DNA of 64,000 bases, from NCBI GenBank assembly GCA_035528395.1, contig DATKYR010000035.1, forward strand, positions 1 through 64,000, given 5' to 3'. A program made the position numbers and the translations under genes. Within the stretch, counting starts at the first letter, position 1, and every line of letters begins with the position of its first letter. Shown one piece after another: positions 45,910-55,453 of this stretch. The notes under the pieces are model-generated. The model searched no databases. It was not told where the DNA came from and saw only the letters and a list, made by a program, of their open reading frames with translations. Source of the DNA: NIOZ-UU13 sp035528395. Its GTDB lineage: Bacteria; Planctomycetota; Phycisphaerae; Sedimentisphaerales; Anaerobacaceae.

Positions 45910-48900
45910 CTATTGATTGTGCTTTGCCTGAGTAACGCTGATCTCATCGACCGTTCTCGTCTTCTTATCGATTTCAAACCGGAGACCTCTCTCCTCGTAG
46001 ATGAGAACATCCATCCCCTCAAATTCCTCAAGCTGGAAATCATTGCCAAAGGCTTGTTTGATCTTGTCCTCCGAGTCACCCACTGCCAAACCGTTGGTGA
46101 ATTTGTAGAGAGGGCTATGCACGCCAATCCCTGTGACTGAATCGTCATTGATCGCAAACGAAACATCGCCATAAGACATGAAATAGCGTCTCGGGAGATT
46201 GTCGAGCGTGTACTCTTTTTCCCCCAAAAAAATGTCCCTTGGTTCTCCCAGCTTCTTCAACACATCGTCTTTGCTCATGTCAAGCGTATAGTCACCCACT
46301 CCCACACCCGGCACGATGGTATGTGCTCCGGAGTGCGTTTGGGGATGCGTCTCTGTGGGTTGAGTGCCATTCTGCTGTCGGTTCGACGTTGCAGGCTCAC
46401 CAGCTTGAATCGCACGAATCAATCTAACAGGATCAATGATTGGTCCAAAAGGTATCTTCTTGCCATTATAATCCAGTTCGATGGTACGTCCGGTTTGCAT
46501 CGCCAATGACCAGAATTTTTCAGGTGTTATCGCAGGATCTACTTGTACGGCCAGTGCATAAACGCCAGCAATATAGGGAACCGCCCAACTAAAGCCGCCT
46601 TGACGATAAAAAACGTATTTATCGATACCACAAGGGCTGGCTGTTGTTCGTGAGTCCATCGGGACCCATATGCAATCATCAGAATAAGTGGAGAATGCCC
46701 TGACCATAAATAATCCCGGTTCATAGGATTCAAACACTTCCGGATCAGCCAGAGGCGAACGGCCAAGCCCGCCAAAATCGCATCCGTCGTGGACTAAATC
46801 AACAGAAGTGCATACTACCAACATGCCCGCAGCTCGAGCTTTTTGTGCTGCTTCCGTAATTAATTTATACTCCTTGTGCGATCGCGTCCAACCTTTCGAT
46901 ATTGAAATGACTCGAATCTTTTTATCTTTCGGGAGCTGCTCGTTTATCGCTACAATTCTGTGAATACCTTGAGCAAGGTATCGCAAAGTTGGGGTATGTT
47001 CCTTTTCCCAGTCAAAATTCCACTGAGAGATATAGTAAAGCTCTGCTTCGGGGGCAACTCCGACGGTTTTGCCTACGGCAATAGATGCGACAGCAGGCCC
47101 ATGCATCTGCGGTTCCGTTCCACTTCGTATATGAATCTCCTCATACAAACGCAGACGTTCGGCATACTCCTGGTGATCAACTAATAATGGCTGATCGAGT
47201 ATTGCGATACTCACTCCATGGCCGGTAATTCCTTTTTTATGCAAACTTCGTATGCCTAGGCCTGGATTCTTTCCCAGTTCCATGATCTTTTGCCAAGTGA
47301 AGTCGGAGGGCATCCGATTGGGAGCCGGCCAGACCGTCCTGTCATCAAAGGTCGCGTACAACAGGTCGTCGATAGAATTAGTTAGGTCGAGCTTCGACAA
47401 ATCTCTACACCGCAAATCCATCTGAAATGGATTGGTTGAATCCGGGTCATATTTCGGAAGCGTTCTCAATACCCTAGGAACGCCTTCTGGCTGATAAACA
47501 ACGATCTCGGCGACGGTCTGGTTCTTCTTGTGGATTTCGAATGCAAGCCCCTTGGCGTCGTAACAGAGATAATCCTTCCCTTCCTCCTTTCTGGACTGGA
47601 AGTCGTCACCAAATGCTTGTTTGATTTTTTGCTCTGAATCACCAACTCCCAAACCATTGGTGAATTGATATGAAGGACCAAGCACGGTAATCTCTTTGAC
47701 TGAATCGTCAACGATCCGAAAGGAAACATCATCAAAAACCATGTAGTACCTTGTCGGTAGATTGTTAAGAGTATACCTTTCTCCCCCATAATTAATCGCC
47801 TTTGGTCCTCCCAGACGTTTCAACACCTCGTCCTTGCTCATATCAAAGGTGTAGTCACCAACGCGCAGACCTGGGACAATTATATTCCCTTCAATGCGGT
47901 CCTGTTCGTTGAGAGCTTTTGTTGATAGTATGTATGGTTCACTGACCCGGAAATCCGTGTGCATAATCCATCGGTTATCCTGATGTTCGATAGCGGTAGC
48001 CGTTGCTATGATGTTTACTATCCATCTTCCTCTTTCTTCATTCTCGACCTCAATTTCACACGGAACAAAGTAAAGAACACGATTAATTTTTTCATGCTCC
48101 TCAGCCCGACCAATTGAGACAATTCGTACGAGTCTGGCTTCGAATTCCTTTTCAATAAATTCCTCAATAGTATCGCCCGGGTCACCTTCCATCAACTTTC
48201 TTACTTGACCATAATCCTTCGCAATTGTGGCTTTAAGGCCCTCACGAACCACCTTGACGGCAATTTCTTCGTTAGTCAAATCGCCTTTTTCCAGGCCCAC
48301 AAGCTGGTTTACCTGGTCATAAACTTTGGCATTATCTGGAATTCCACTTAGCTCAAACATGGACGGATCAATCGGTTGGTTATAAGCAAGAAATTCAAAC
48401 CGCATATCCAATTCATATTCCTGCTCTCTGAGATGATAAATTGAAAACTTCTTAATAAGTTTTGTCTTACGATCAACGACCAGCTCCGCTCGCACTTTAT
48501 GGACGGAGTGGGTGGCTTTGACATAGATGGAGTTACTATCTTCAGCAGGCTCATCAATTTTAATCTCAAGTGCTTCTTTTTCGTCTGCCTGGTCATATAG
48601 CCACTGTAATCTAAATTTGGGTTCAAACTCCTTAGCAAAATCTTCCCACGCTTTGTCCGTATTATTTAGCCTGTTAAGAAACACAACGTTTTTCTCAGGT
48701 ATCCAGGTCTTTTTAATTCCCTCGTTCCAAATAGTGAACCTAACACCATCCTTATCGTGTTCATTACAGCGGAGGTTCGAAAGCATGCCCGCGTCATTAT
48801 ACTTTATCCAGTAATCTGAAAATTCATTGTTTTCGATGCTCCGGCCGTCCTCAAACATTCGCAGATGGACAGTCTTTATAGTATGATTAGCCTCGATTGT

Positions 48901-49173
48901 CTGTTCAAGTGCGTAAGCCGGTGTAGCTGCCTTGTCGAAAAAGGTTATTAAAAACACAACAGATATTATTATCACCGCTGCAGCGCCTATTTTTGTAAGT
49001 GGACTTTTCATAATTGTTCTCCATATATTCGGCTGGATTAAAGCCGACGTAGTTTTGCTGGACTCCTCTTGTACAAAGAGGACCTCACGCCAGATTCGGT
49101 CGCGTGTTTCCGGACTGGCACTGACGTGGAGCCATTGCTTTATCGCTTCTTTCGTACTGTTCGTAGATCTCAT
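45910..49173 (-). CDS. Membrane-anchored subtilisin-like protease with anti-sigma-like N terminus
   Basis: A 1087-residue protein. Residues 1-60 are cytoplasmic and resemble the short regions found on planctomycete ECF partner proteins; 62-79 is a membrane helix. Residues about 85-285 look like a LolA/DUF4367-type domain. A roughly 130-residue module (431-560, VGDYTFDMSKDEV... GDSEQKIKQAFG) occurs again at 952-1082 with high identity. Between the copies lies an S8 subtilisin domain with D660 (AILDQPL), H691 (MHGPAVAS) and S862 (GGFSWAVP). The usual oxyanion asparagine is not evident (VVCTSVD). The ATG overlaps the ECF sigma gene stop. I infer a sensor that holds the sigma factor at the membrane and may cleave itself or others. 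Confidence 0.75.
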   Translation of the reverse strand: MRSTNSTKEAIKQWLHVSASPETRDRIWREVLFVQEESSKTTSALIQPNIWRTIMKSPLTKIGAAAVIIISVVFLITFFDKAATPAYALEQTIEANHTIKTVHLRMFEDGRSIENNEFSDYWIKYNDAGMLSNLRCNEHDKDGVRFTIWNEGIKKTWIPEKNVVFLNRLNNTDKAWEDFAKEFEPKFRLQWLYDQADEKEALEIKIDEPAEDSNSIYVKATHSVHKVRAELVVDRKTKLIKKFSIYHLREQEYELDMRFEFLAYNQPIDPSMFELSGIPDNAKVYDQVNQLVGLEKGDLTNEEIAVKVVREGLKATIAKDYGQVRKLMEGDPGDTIEEFIEKEFEARLVRIVSIGRAEEHEKINRVLYFVPCEIEVENEERGRWIVNIIATATAIEHQDNRWIMHTDFRVSEPYILSTKALNEQDRIEGNIIVPGLRVGDYTFDMSKDEVLKRLGGPKAINYGGERYTLNNLPTRYYMVFDDVSFRIVDDSVKEITVLGPSYQFTNGLGVGDSEQKIKQAFGDDFQSRKEEGKDYLCYDAKGLAFEIHKKNQTVAEIVVYQPEGVPRVLRTLPKYDPDSTNPFQMDLRCRDLSKLDLTNSIDDLLYATFDDRTVWPAPNRMPSDFTWQKIMELGKNPGLGIRSLHKKGITGHGVSIAILDQPLLVDHQEYAERLRLYEEIHIRSGTEPQMHGPAVASIAVGKTVGVAPEAELYYISQWNFDWEKEHTPTLRYLAQGIHRIVAINEQLPKDKKIRVISISKGWTRSHKEYKLITEAAQKARAAGMLVVCTSVDLVHDGCDFGGLGRSPLADPEVFESYEPGLFMVRAFSTYSDDCIWVPMDSRTTASPCGIDKYVFYRQGGFSWAVPYIAGVYALAVQVDPAITPEKFWSLAMQTGRTIELDYNGKKIPFGPIIDPVRLIRAIQAGEPATSNRQQNGTQPTETHPQTHSGAHTIVPGVGVGDYTLDMSKDDVLKKLGEPRDIFLGEKEYTLDNLPRRYFMSYGDVSFAINDDSVTGIGVHSPLYKFTNGLAVGDSEDKIKQAFGNDFQLEEFEGMDVLIYEERGLRFEIDKKTRTVDEISVTQAKHNQ

Positions 49174-49709
49174 TTTCTGACCTCACCGTTTAGACTTGAC
49201 CGAAGTCTATTCAAACCACACTTGTACCGGGCCATGGCTGTATGGACCGAGACATTTTGTACCTTTGCTATTTCCCTGAATTTCATCTCACTTTTGAGCC
49301 GTAGGAGTATTACTTCTCGCTGCTTGTATGGAAGTTCATCCAGCGCTCGTATCAGCCGTTGCCACTGCTCACTGTATATGAGTGATTGGTCGGGCCCTTG
49401 CACATCGATGTCCGCCTCAAGTCTGTCCCGACCCAATGACCTGGTACGCCTCTTACGTATGCGATCCCGCACACGGTTAACAACGCTCGTGGCAAGATAT
49501 GCCTTAAGGCTTCCACGGAGCATGAAGTTCTTGGCTGACTTTACAAAGGAAACAAAGACGTCTTGCACAATGTCTTCAGCTTCGTTTGGATCGTTCAATA
49601 AACCTACTGCCAATGTAAGAAGATCATCCAGATACTTCTGATATATGCAAGATAGCGCTTCTGTGCTGCCCTGCTTAAACTTCCACTTGAGCAGTTCGTC
49701 TTCGATCAT
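49170..49709 (-). CDS. ECF RNA polymerase sigma factor
   Basis: About 179 residues. Region 2 is recognisable in NEAEDIVQDVFVSFVKSA, and region 4 in ALDELPYKQREVILLRLKSE followed by the helix-turn-helix part REIAKVQNVSVHTAMARYK. Such sigma factors direct RNA polymerase to a small regulon when released by a partner. The gene overlaps the 1087-residue membrane protease by 4 bases (ATGA), so sigma factor and membrane partner are made together. The ATG at 49709 is preferred; a TTG six bases earlier is also possible. Confidence 0.9.
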   Translation of the reverse strand: MIEDELLKWKFKQGSTEALSCIYQKYLDDLLTLAVGLLNDPNEAEDIVQDVFVSFVKSAKNFMLRGSLKAYLATSVVNRVRDRIRKRRTRSLGRDRLEADIDVQGPDQSLIYSEQWQRLIRALDELPYKQREVILLRLKSEMKFREIAKVQNVSVHTAMARYKCGLNRLRSSLNGEVRK

Positions 49710-50090
49710 TTCCAACTCACTTGCTTATACATAAAAGCGATCGCTCTTCACTAATAACACGTTTGGGGGACCTATTTTGTAAAAGAAAAAAAACATTTTA
49801 TGGAACAATTTTTATCGAGAAGGCCATTTCCGATAAAAAGGGCCTTGCTTTAGCTCGGTGAAGCTTGCACCCATGAGATGTAAGTGGATGTGTGCAAGCA
49901 AGACCCGGTTTCAAAAAGACCACAATATCCGACTCTCAGATCCATTTATAATAGCTCTGGAGCTATTCTTGACCGACATGAGTCTATCATCCTATGTATA
50001 AGACGCAAGCAAACCAGAAGTGTTACATAAGTTTTTTAAAAAAGATCCGGCCCAAAAAAGCACCTGCAGTTTGGAGGGAGAGGAAAACGC
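49710..50090. other. Upstream region of the ECF sigma gene
   Basis: About 380 bases without a gene. It includes an inverted repeat, GCTTGCAC (49863-49870) and GTGCAAGC (49892-49899), with a further CAT/ATG pair inside after one mismatch, about 155 bases before the sigma gene start. This might be an operator or a hairpin. No clear -35/-10 pair is assigned. Confidence 0.4.
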
Positions 50091-50627
50091 GAGGATATCG
50101 GCTCACTACCTTATTACACACCGGTAAATGTTGATAAGCAACGGGGTGAAGGTGTTTTCGAAAAAAGTGTAAAGGCCCTCAAACTTTTAAATACGCTCAG
50201 CTATGGCTCTGACAAAGGGCCGGAGTTGAATCTTGTCTATAATCCGGGTGGGGATTTTCTGCCGAGACCACAGAAACGGCTTGAGGCCGATTACAAAAGA
50301 GAACTCAACAACAAATATGGAGTTATGTTTAACAATCTTTTTACTATCATTAATGCGCCTATAGGTCGGTTCAGACAGTATCTGGAGGCCAATGGTCGGC
50401 TCAAACAATATCTTCAGATGCTGGCCGAGAACTTCAATACAGAAGCGGCCGAAAACATTATGTGCCGTAATCTTGTGAGTATAGACTATCGGGGAGTACT
50501 CTACAACTGCGATTTTAACCAGGCGCTGGGATTGCCGATTATTGATGCAGCAGGAAACAATCTGTCCATTGAACAACTCGATGATATTCTTTCGGAAGGC
50601 ATTGAGATAATAACCGGCGAGCATTGA
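50091..50627 (+). pseudogene. arsS: N-terminally truncated arsS-like gene (arsenosugar radical SAM protein)
   Basis: An open frame reads EDIGSLPYYTPVNVDKQRGE, then GVFEKSVKALKLLNTLSYGS, LNLVYNPGGDFLPRPQ, then NNLFTIINAPIGRF, AENIMCRNLVSIDYRG and YNCDFNQALGLP. This is the C-terminal part of the ArsS family, radical SAM enzymes of arsenosugar biosynthesis, including its cysteine-bearing domain. The first ~150 residues with the CxxxCxxC cluster motif are missing and no start codon with a ribosome-binding site exists upstream, so the gene is dead. A decayed DUF3179 gene lies convergent 30 bases away. Confidence 0.8.
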
Positions 50628-50658
50628 TTTCATAAAAGAACACCGGAAGCACCTATGG

Positions 50659-50984
50659 CTATCGGAAGATTTCTGTTTCCGGTTTGAAGGCAAGCCAGGC
50701 AAACGCGAAGTAATCTCCGTGAACAATCCTTGTCAGTTCTTTCCCTCGAAGTGGACTCTGCACAGCCCGGCCGGTAATTCCCAGACACTTTTCGTTTGCT
50801 CGTCATAGAAACTGCCATCCTTGTAGTGAAAGACAAGCTGTTGACCATCAATCCGTCGGTCGAAGACCCCTGTTGAGTCGACTTGACGAGAGGAAGCAAT
50901 GCTCTCCTTATCTAATGCGGACACAGCGCCATCAGCGTGAAATACAAACAACCCGTTATCTGCCAATTCGAAAAAAATCTCGCT
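50659..50984 (-). pseudogene. DUF3179-family gene fragment with frameshift
   Basis: The minus strand reads FFELADNGLFVFHADGAVSA, then STGVFDRRIDGQQLVFHYKDG and DEQTKSVWE. After a frame change it continues ITGRAVQSPLRGKELTRIVH and FAFAWLAFKPETEIFR, then a stop at 50659. The second part is the standard end of DUF3179 proteins (GRAxxGPLxGxxL ... FAWxxFxPxT). The function of the family is unknown. The N-terminal half is absent and one frameshift interrupts the rest. Confidence 0.7.
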
Positions 50985-51075
50985 TCGTAAGCTCTATAGC
51001 ACTAAGGCTTTAGAGAAATCACAGAAATTGGTAACGTTTTCAATGTCCTTGTCCGGGAGTTACTGGCTGTAAGTA
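50949..51075. repeat. Diverged repeat flanking the ABC operon, left copy
   Basis: Contains CAACCCGTTATCTGCCAATTC (50949-50969, 20 of 21 bases shared with 55102-55122) and, further on, CAATGTCC followed by a GTTACT-type end that also occur in the right copy. The left part overlaps the DUF3179 fragment. Confidence 0.5.
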
Positions 51076-51396
51076 GTGCACGTTGGTTGATATATCGTAA
51101 CGAGGATGCCTCAAAAAAAATTGTGGCAACAGAGATTTTAGTATTTGACTTTGAGCTCTTCATAAGCGTCCGGCGCGCTTTGCATGCCCGCTAGTTGAAA
51201 ACTAACCTGGCAGAACACACGGGAAACAGAGCGTCTCTCTTTCGTGGAATTGATCAATGATTGACAGATTACATCGGTTCCGACTTTGCATATCCCTTGG
51301 ATAAGGTTCTTGATTGGGGTAACGCTGAGCTTGTAATCCATTGCGCATCTGCTATTCTATTCCTTTTGATAATCGGAAGGGTGTCTTGCAGAATCT
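50985..51396. other. Intergenic region before the ABC exporter
   Basis: About 410 bases. A minus-strand frame of 67 codons at 51138-51341 exists but resembles no family and has no ribosome-binding site; I do not call it a gene. The left copy of the flanking repeat ends here. Confidence 0.45.
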
Positions 51397-53181
51397 TTGG
51401 CTCTGCAAGACTATTTATCTGGAGCTTGGGATATTAAGAAGGAAGAAGTCAGATTAGGATGTTATATTGTTCGGCATAGGGGTGAAATCGCACTAACCGT
51501 GCTGTGCACCATATTCACGGTTGGAATCAGCCTTTACTTGCCGTTTGTCATACGTCAGGCAATTGACGGTTTGACAGAAGGAACCATTACGCATTCCGAC
51601 TTGACCCTTCAGCTCCTGCTTTATGCTGGGCTCTCTGTCGTAACCCTCTATTTTTCACGCCACCTTCGCAAGATACCGCTCAGGCTCTCACACAAGGTGG
51701 AATATGCACTGCGCAAAGACCTGTTCGATCATTTGACCCGGATGGATCAGGAGTTTTTCCGCAAAGAGCGCACGGGCGATCTGATCACGCGTATGTCGTC
51801 GGATATGACCCTTGTGCGCGACTCCATTGGTCAAGGTCTGCTCCAGGGTATTCGCACGACCGTCGTGATTCTGTTTGCGTCTATCGTCATGCTGGTCACC
51901 GACACTTCATTGGCACTCTTGGTGCTGTTGCTCTACCTGCCGATGACCTTTGTCTTCTTCGTGGTGCTCAAAGTTCTTCGCCACCGGCAAAAGCTCGTGC
52001 AGGAACAAGTGTCGGATGTCTCCAACTTCTGTCAGGAAAGCTTTGCGGGCATACGATGCATAAAGGGATTTGCGATTGAACAGCGACGCATCCGCATGTT
52101 TGAGTCAATAAACAAAAATCTCATTCTGCTCCACATGCGGGTGCAGGTCGCCAGACAAGGCCTGTGGCCGTTCATGGCATTCTGGTTCTGCCTGAGCTTT
52201 GTCATGATCCTCAACCTTGGCGGGCGTGAGGTGATCAATGGCGAGCGCTCCATCGGAACGCTGGTGCAGTTTACCCAGTATCTGCTTTATATGCAGTGGC
52301 CGCTGCTTGCTTTCAGTTGGGTCACCAGCTTGTTGCAGCGCGGCAAGGTGAGCTGGCATCGCATCAAAGAAATACTTGAGCAGGAACCCATCATCAGAGA
52401 TTCGGACCAAACCGATCACAGCATAAGCAGCCTGCATGGTGAAATTGTGCTTCAAAATCTCTCGCTGGACATCGGGGACCGGCGCTTTCTGTATCAGATT
52501 AATCTGCGTATCGCCTCCGCCAAGACCATGGGCATTACCGGTCCGACAGGTAGCGGCAAAACTCTGCTAGCCTCACTGGTTGCTCGCCTGATGGATCCAA
52601 CGGAAGGAAGAATATGCATCGACGGCCATGACATCAAGGTCATCCCGCTTGACGTGCTGCGCAATCATATCGGCTTTGCGGCGCAGGAACCTATACTCTT
52701 TTCACGAACACTGGAACACAATATCGGCTTCGGCGTAGATGAGCCCGACGAACGTCTCATCGATTGGGCGGCCGACATTGCGCATCTGAAAAAGGATGTA
52801 GAAACCCTTCCGGACCGGTTCGACACTGTGATAGGCGAACGCGGCGTTACCCTTTCTGGCGGTCAGCGCCAGCGCACTTCCATCAGCCGAGCCGTGGCAC
52901 GCCACCCCGAGATTCTGATTCTGGATGATGTGCTTTCGGCCGTAGATACACAGACCGAAGCGGCGATAATGAAGAAGCTGCAACCGGTCATGAAAGAACG
53001 TACCACCCTTTTCATCAGCCACCGAGTGTCTACGCTACGCTATGCCGATGAAATTGTGGTGATTGAGAATGGTCGAATAACCCAGCGAGGTTCACATGAT
53101 GAGCTTATTGCACAGCCCGGCTACTACTCCGAGCTGAACACCATGCAGCAGATCGAAAAAGAACTGGAGGCCGATTCATGA
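51397..53181 (+). CDS. ABC exporter half-transporter, degenerate-site subunit
   Basis: A 594-residue protein with an N-terminal six-helix membrane domain (to about residue 330) and a C-terminal nucleotide-binding domain. The Walker A is GPTGSGKT, the signature LSGGQRQR, and the Walker B reads ILILDDVLSAVD, with Asp instead of the catalytic Glu. That change marks the degenerate ATP site of heterodimeric exporters such as MdlA/MdlB and TM287/288. The frame opens at a TTG at 51397; a good ATG is lacking. Its stop overlaps the partner gene by 4 bases. It probably exports a lipid, drug or peptide; the cargo is unknown. Confidence 0.9.
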   Translation: MALQDYLSGAWDIKKEEVRLGCYIVRHRGEIALTVLCTIFTVGISLYLPFVIRQAIDGLTEGTITHSDLTLQLLLYAGLSVVTLYFSRHLRKIPLRLSHKVEYALRKDLFDHLTRMDQEFFRKERTGDLITRMSSDMTLVRDSIGQGLLQGIRTTVVILFASIVMLVTDTSLALLVLLLYLPMTFVFFVVLKVLRHRQKLVQEQVSDVSNFCQESFAGIRCIKGFAIEQRRIRMFESINKNLILLHMRVQVARQGLWPFMAFWFCLSFVMILNLGGREVINGERSIGTLVQFTQYLLYMQWPLLAFSWVTSLLQRGKVSWHRIKEILEQEPIIRDSDQTDHSISSLHGEIVLQNLSLDIGDRRFLYQINLRIASAKTMGITGPTGSGKTLLASLVARLMDPTEGRICIDGHDIKVIPLDVLRNHIGFAAQEPILFSRTLEHNIGFGVDEPDERLIDWAADIAHLKKDVETLPDRFDTVIGERGVTLSGGQRQRTSISRAVARHPEILILDDVLSAVDTQTEAAIMKKLQPVMKERTTLFISHRVSTLRYADEIVVIENGRITQRGSHDELIAQPGYYSELNTMQQIEKELEADS

Positions 53182-54965
53182 TGCAAAACATGAAACTGTC
53201 CCCCAAATCCGGGCTGGCCCGACGCCTGCTCCATTATTCACTGCCCTACTGGCGTGGAATGCTGCTGTCCCTAATCCTGATTCTGACCCTGTCAGCTATG
53301 ATCAACTATCTGCCCGTTCTTATCAAACAGATTACAGATTCCTGCTTGCTGAATCATGAGATTGCTGCAGATGATCGTCTGAAACAACTGACGCAGCTAA
53401 GTGGGCTTTACTTGATACTTGCGATCGGCGGACACTTCACCCGCTACTTCCAGGGACTGCTGACAGCATGGCTTGGGCAGCGTATTATCTATGACCTTCG
53501 TGTCGATCTATTCAAGAAGGTCATGCATTTGAATCAGGCCTACTTTGATCGGACCCCGGTCGGAGCGCTGCTTACACGGGTCACCTCCGACATTGACCGC
53601 CTCCAACGTTTTGTAACCGACGGTGTGGTGGGCACAGTTGCTGATGTATTCATGTTGGCAAGCATCATGGCCTATATGCTCTTTATCAATGTGCAAGTGG
53701 CCCTGGTCCTCTTTGTGGCACTGCCGCTGATTTTTGGGGCCCTGTTCTTCATTAACGGCAGACTCCGTGATGCCAACCGTCAGATTCGCAAGCGGCAAGC
53801 CTCACTTAATGCCCTACTGCAGGAAGATCTGGTAGGAATGACCACCATACAGCTGTTCAATCGTGAGCTGATCGCCCAAGACGAATTTATGGCACGTAAC
53901 ACCGACCTGCGCTCCGCATACTTTGAAGAGGTTCGCTGGTTCAGCTTATACTTTCCCGTTATTGAAGGCGGCCAGTCTGTCGCCTTTTTGCTGATCCTTG
54001 GCACCTGTGGATTACTGCTGCTTAACAACAGCGGTCTGATTTCACTCGGTGTGCTGATTGCTTTTCTGACCTATATCCGCAACTTCTTCCGCCCACTCGG
54101 CTCTCTTTCCGACAAAGCCGGCATGTTCCAGATGGCGATGGCCTCTGCCGAACGCGTCTTTGCCCTGATCGACATGCCTAACGAAATCACCGATCCAGAC
54201 AAACCGCTGCCGTCTGAAGAAATCAATGGAACCATTGAATTCCGAAACGTTTGGTTTGCCTATCAGGATGAGAATTGGGTATTGAAAAACCTCAGCTTTG
54301 TTGTCCAGCCCGGCCAGGTGATCGCCATAGTCGGGGCCACCGGCGCAGGCAAGAGCACCATCATCAACTTGATAGGCCGTTTCTATGATGTTCAGCGCGG
54401 CTCCGTGAGGATAAACGGTCACGATGTGCGGGCCTTCCGCAAAACTGATCTGCGTCAACGCCTCGGCTATGTATTCCAGGACCCATTCGTATTTGCTGGA
54501 ACCGTGGCGGACAATATCTCCCTGCTCAACCCGGACCTGAGCGGAGATGACCTGATCAGCGCAGCCAAAACAGTCAACGCCCATGGATTTATCAGTGATA
54601 TACCTGATGGCTATGACACGATGCTGAATGAACGTGGCGAAGGACTTTCACTCGGACAAAAACAATTGCTGTCGATGGCCCGCACACTCGCCCAGAATCC
54701 AAACCTACTATTCGTGCTGGATGAGGCCACAGCCAGCGTCGATACGGCCACGGAAGTGCTCATTCAGGACGCGCTGAGCAAACTGATGCACAACCGCACC
54801 AGCATTGTGATCGCGCACCGCCTTTCTACCATCCGGCACGCAGATCGCATTTTGGTGATGCGCCACGGCGAGTTGGTAAATGCAGGCACACATGATGAGC
54901 TAATGCTGCGCCACGGCTATTATCGTCAGCTTTATGAACTACTCCAGCATTCACCACATAAATAG
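53178..54965 (+). CDS. ABC exporter half-transporter, catalytic-site subunit
   Basis: A 595-residue protein of the same layout as its neighbour. Walker A is GATGAGKST, Walker B reads LLFVLDEATASVD with the catalytic Glu, and the signature is changed to LSLGQKQ. In a heterodimer, the Glu of this subunit works with the LSGGQ of the partner to form the active ATP site, while its LSLGQ lies in the degenerate site. It overlaps the upstream gene (ATGA), which ensures equal synthesis. No accessory protein is next to it; the following 490 bases are non-coding and include a diverged repeat. Confidence 0.9.
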   Translation: MMQNMKLSPKSGLARRLLHYSLPYWRGMLLSLILILTLSAMINYLPVLIKQITDSCLLNHEIAADDRLKQLTQLSGLYLILAIGGHFTRYFQGLLTAWLGQRIIYDLRVDLFKKVMHLNQAYFDRTPVGALLTRVTSDIDRLQRFVTDGVVGTVADVFMLASIMAYMLFINVQVALVLFVALPLIFGALFFINGRLRDANRQIRKRQASLNALLQEDLVGMTTIQLFNRELIAQDEFMARNTDLRSAYFEEVRWFSLYFPVIEGGQSVAFLLILGTCGLLLLNNSGLISLGVLIAFLTYIRNFFRPLGSLSDKAGMFQMAMASAERVFALIDMPNEITDPDKPLPSEEINGTIEFRNVWFAYQDENWVLKNLSFVVQPGQVIAIVGATGAGKSTIINLIGRFYDVQRGSVRINGHDVRAFRKTDLRQRLGYVFQDPFVFAGTVADNISLLNPDLSGDDLISAAKTVNAHGFISDIPDGYDTMLNERGEGLSLGQKQLLSMARTLAQNPNLLFVLDEATASVDTATEVLIQDALSKLMHNRTSIVIAHRLSTIRHADRILVMRHGELVNAGTHDELMLRHGYYRQLYELLQHSPHK

Positions 54966-55453
54966 CGGTCGCGTTCAAGGTATCTGCCCTTAATTTACGA
55001 AGGGAAAAGGAGGCTGAAGCACGCCTAAATATAGTGACATATGTCAGGAAAGCATGGCCCCATTTTCTCGACGTCACGACTACAACCATCATACAGCTCA
55101 ACAACCCGTTATCTCCCAATTCTGCGAAATTCCAATTTCATAAGCCCTGGAATATCAAGCAATTACAAAAAGGTCAAAATTTGGCATCGGTTTCAATGTC
55201 CGCTGGTTACTTCATGTAGGCTGCATTCGGCTTTGAGAGATTAACAGGAGCTCTGTCGGATGAGCTGACCGTATTCCATGACAGGGACTATCTTAAGGCT
55301 TGAGATTTAAAGGAATATGGTTATGATATGGTATCGTTAGGCGTTTCGAATGATTATTTGAGCTTTGTGAGGTTTAATAGTGCTGCGAACAGTCAATATG
55401 GGGAAATTCCGGCTCCTGGAAAAAAGGTGATAAACTTGAAAGGGACGTTGGTT
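54966..55453. other. Intergenic region after the ABC exporter
   Basis: About 490 bases. Contains the right copy of the flanking repeat (55102-55217). The open frame through 55328-55453 is in frame with the next gene but precedes its signal peptide and is not considered coding. Confidence 0.5.
55102..55217. repeat. Diverged repeat flanking the ABC operon, right copy
   Basis: Shares CAACCCGTTATCTCCCAATTC (55102-55122) with the left copy (one mismatch), and then TTTCAATGTCC followed by GGTTACTTC, in the same order and orientation with small length differences. It lies 137 bases after the exporter stop. Confidence 0.5.

Noticed and set aside
51138..51341. 67-codon minus-strand frame
   Set aside because: No ribosome-binding site, no recognisable motif, located in decayed intergenic DNA.
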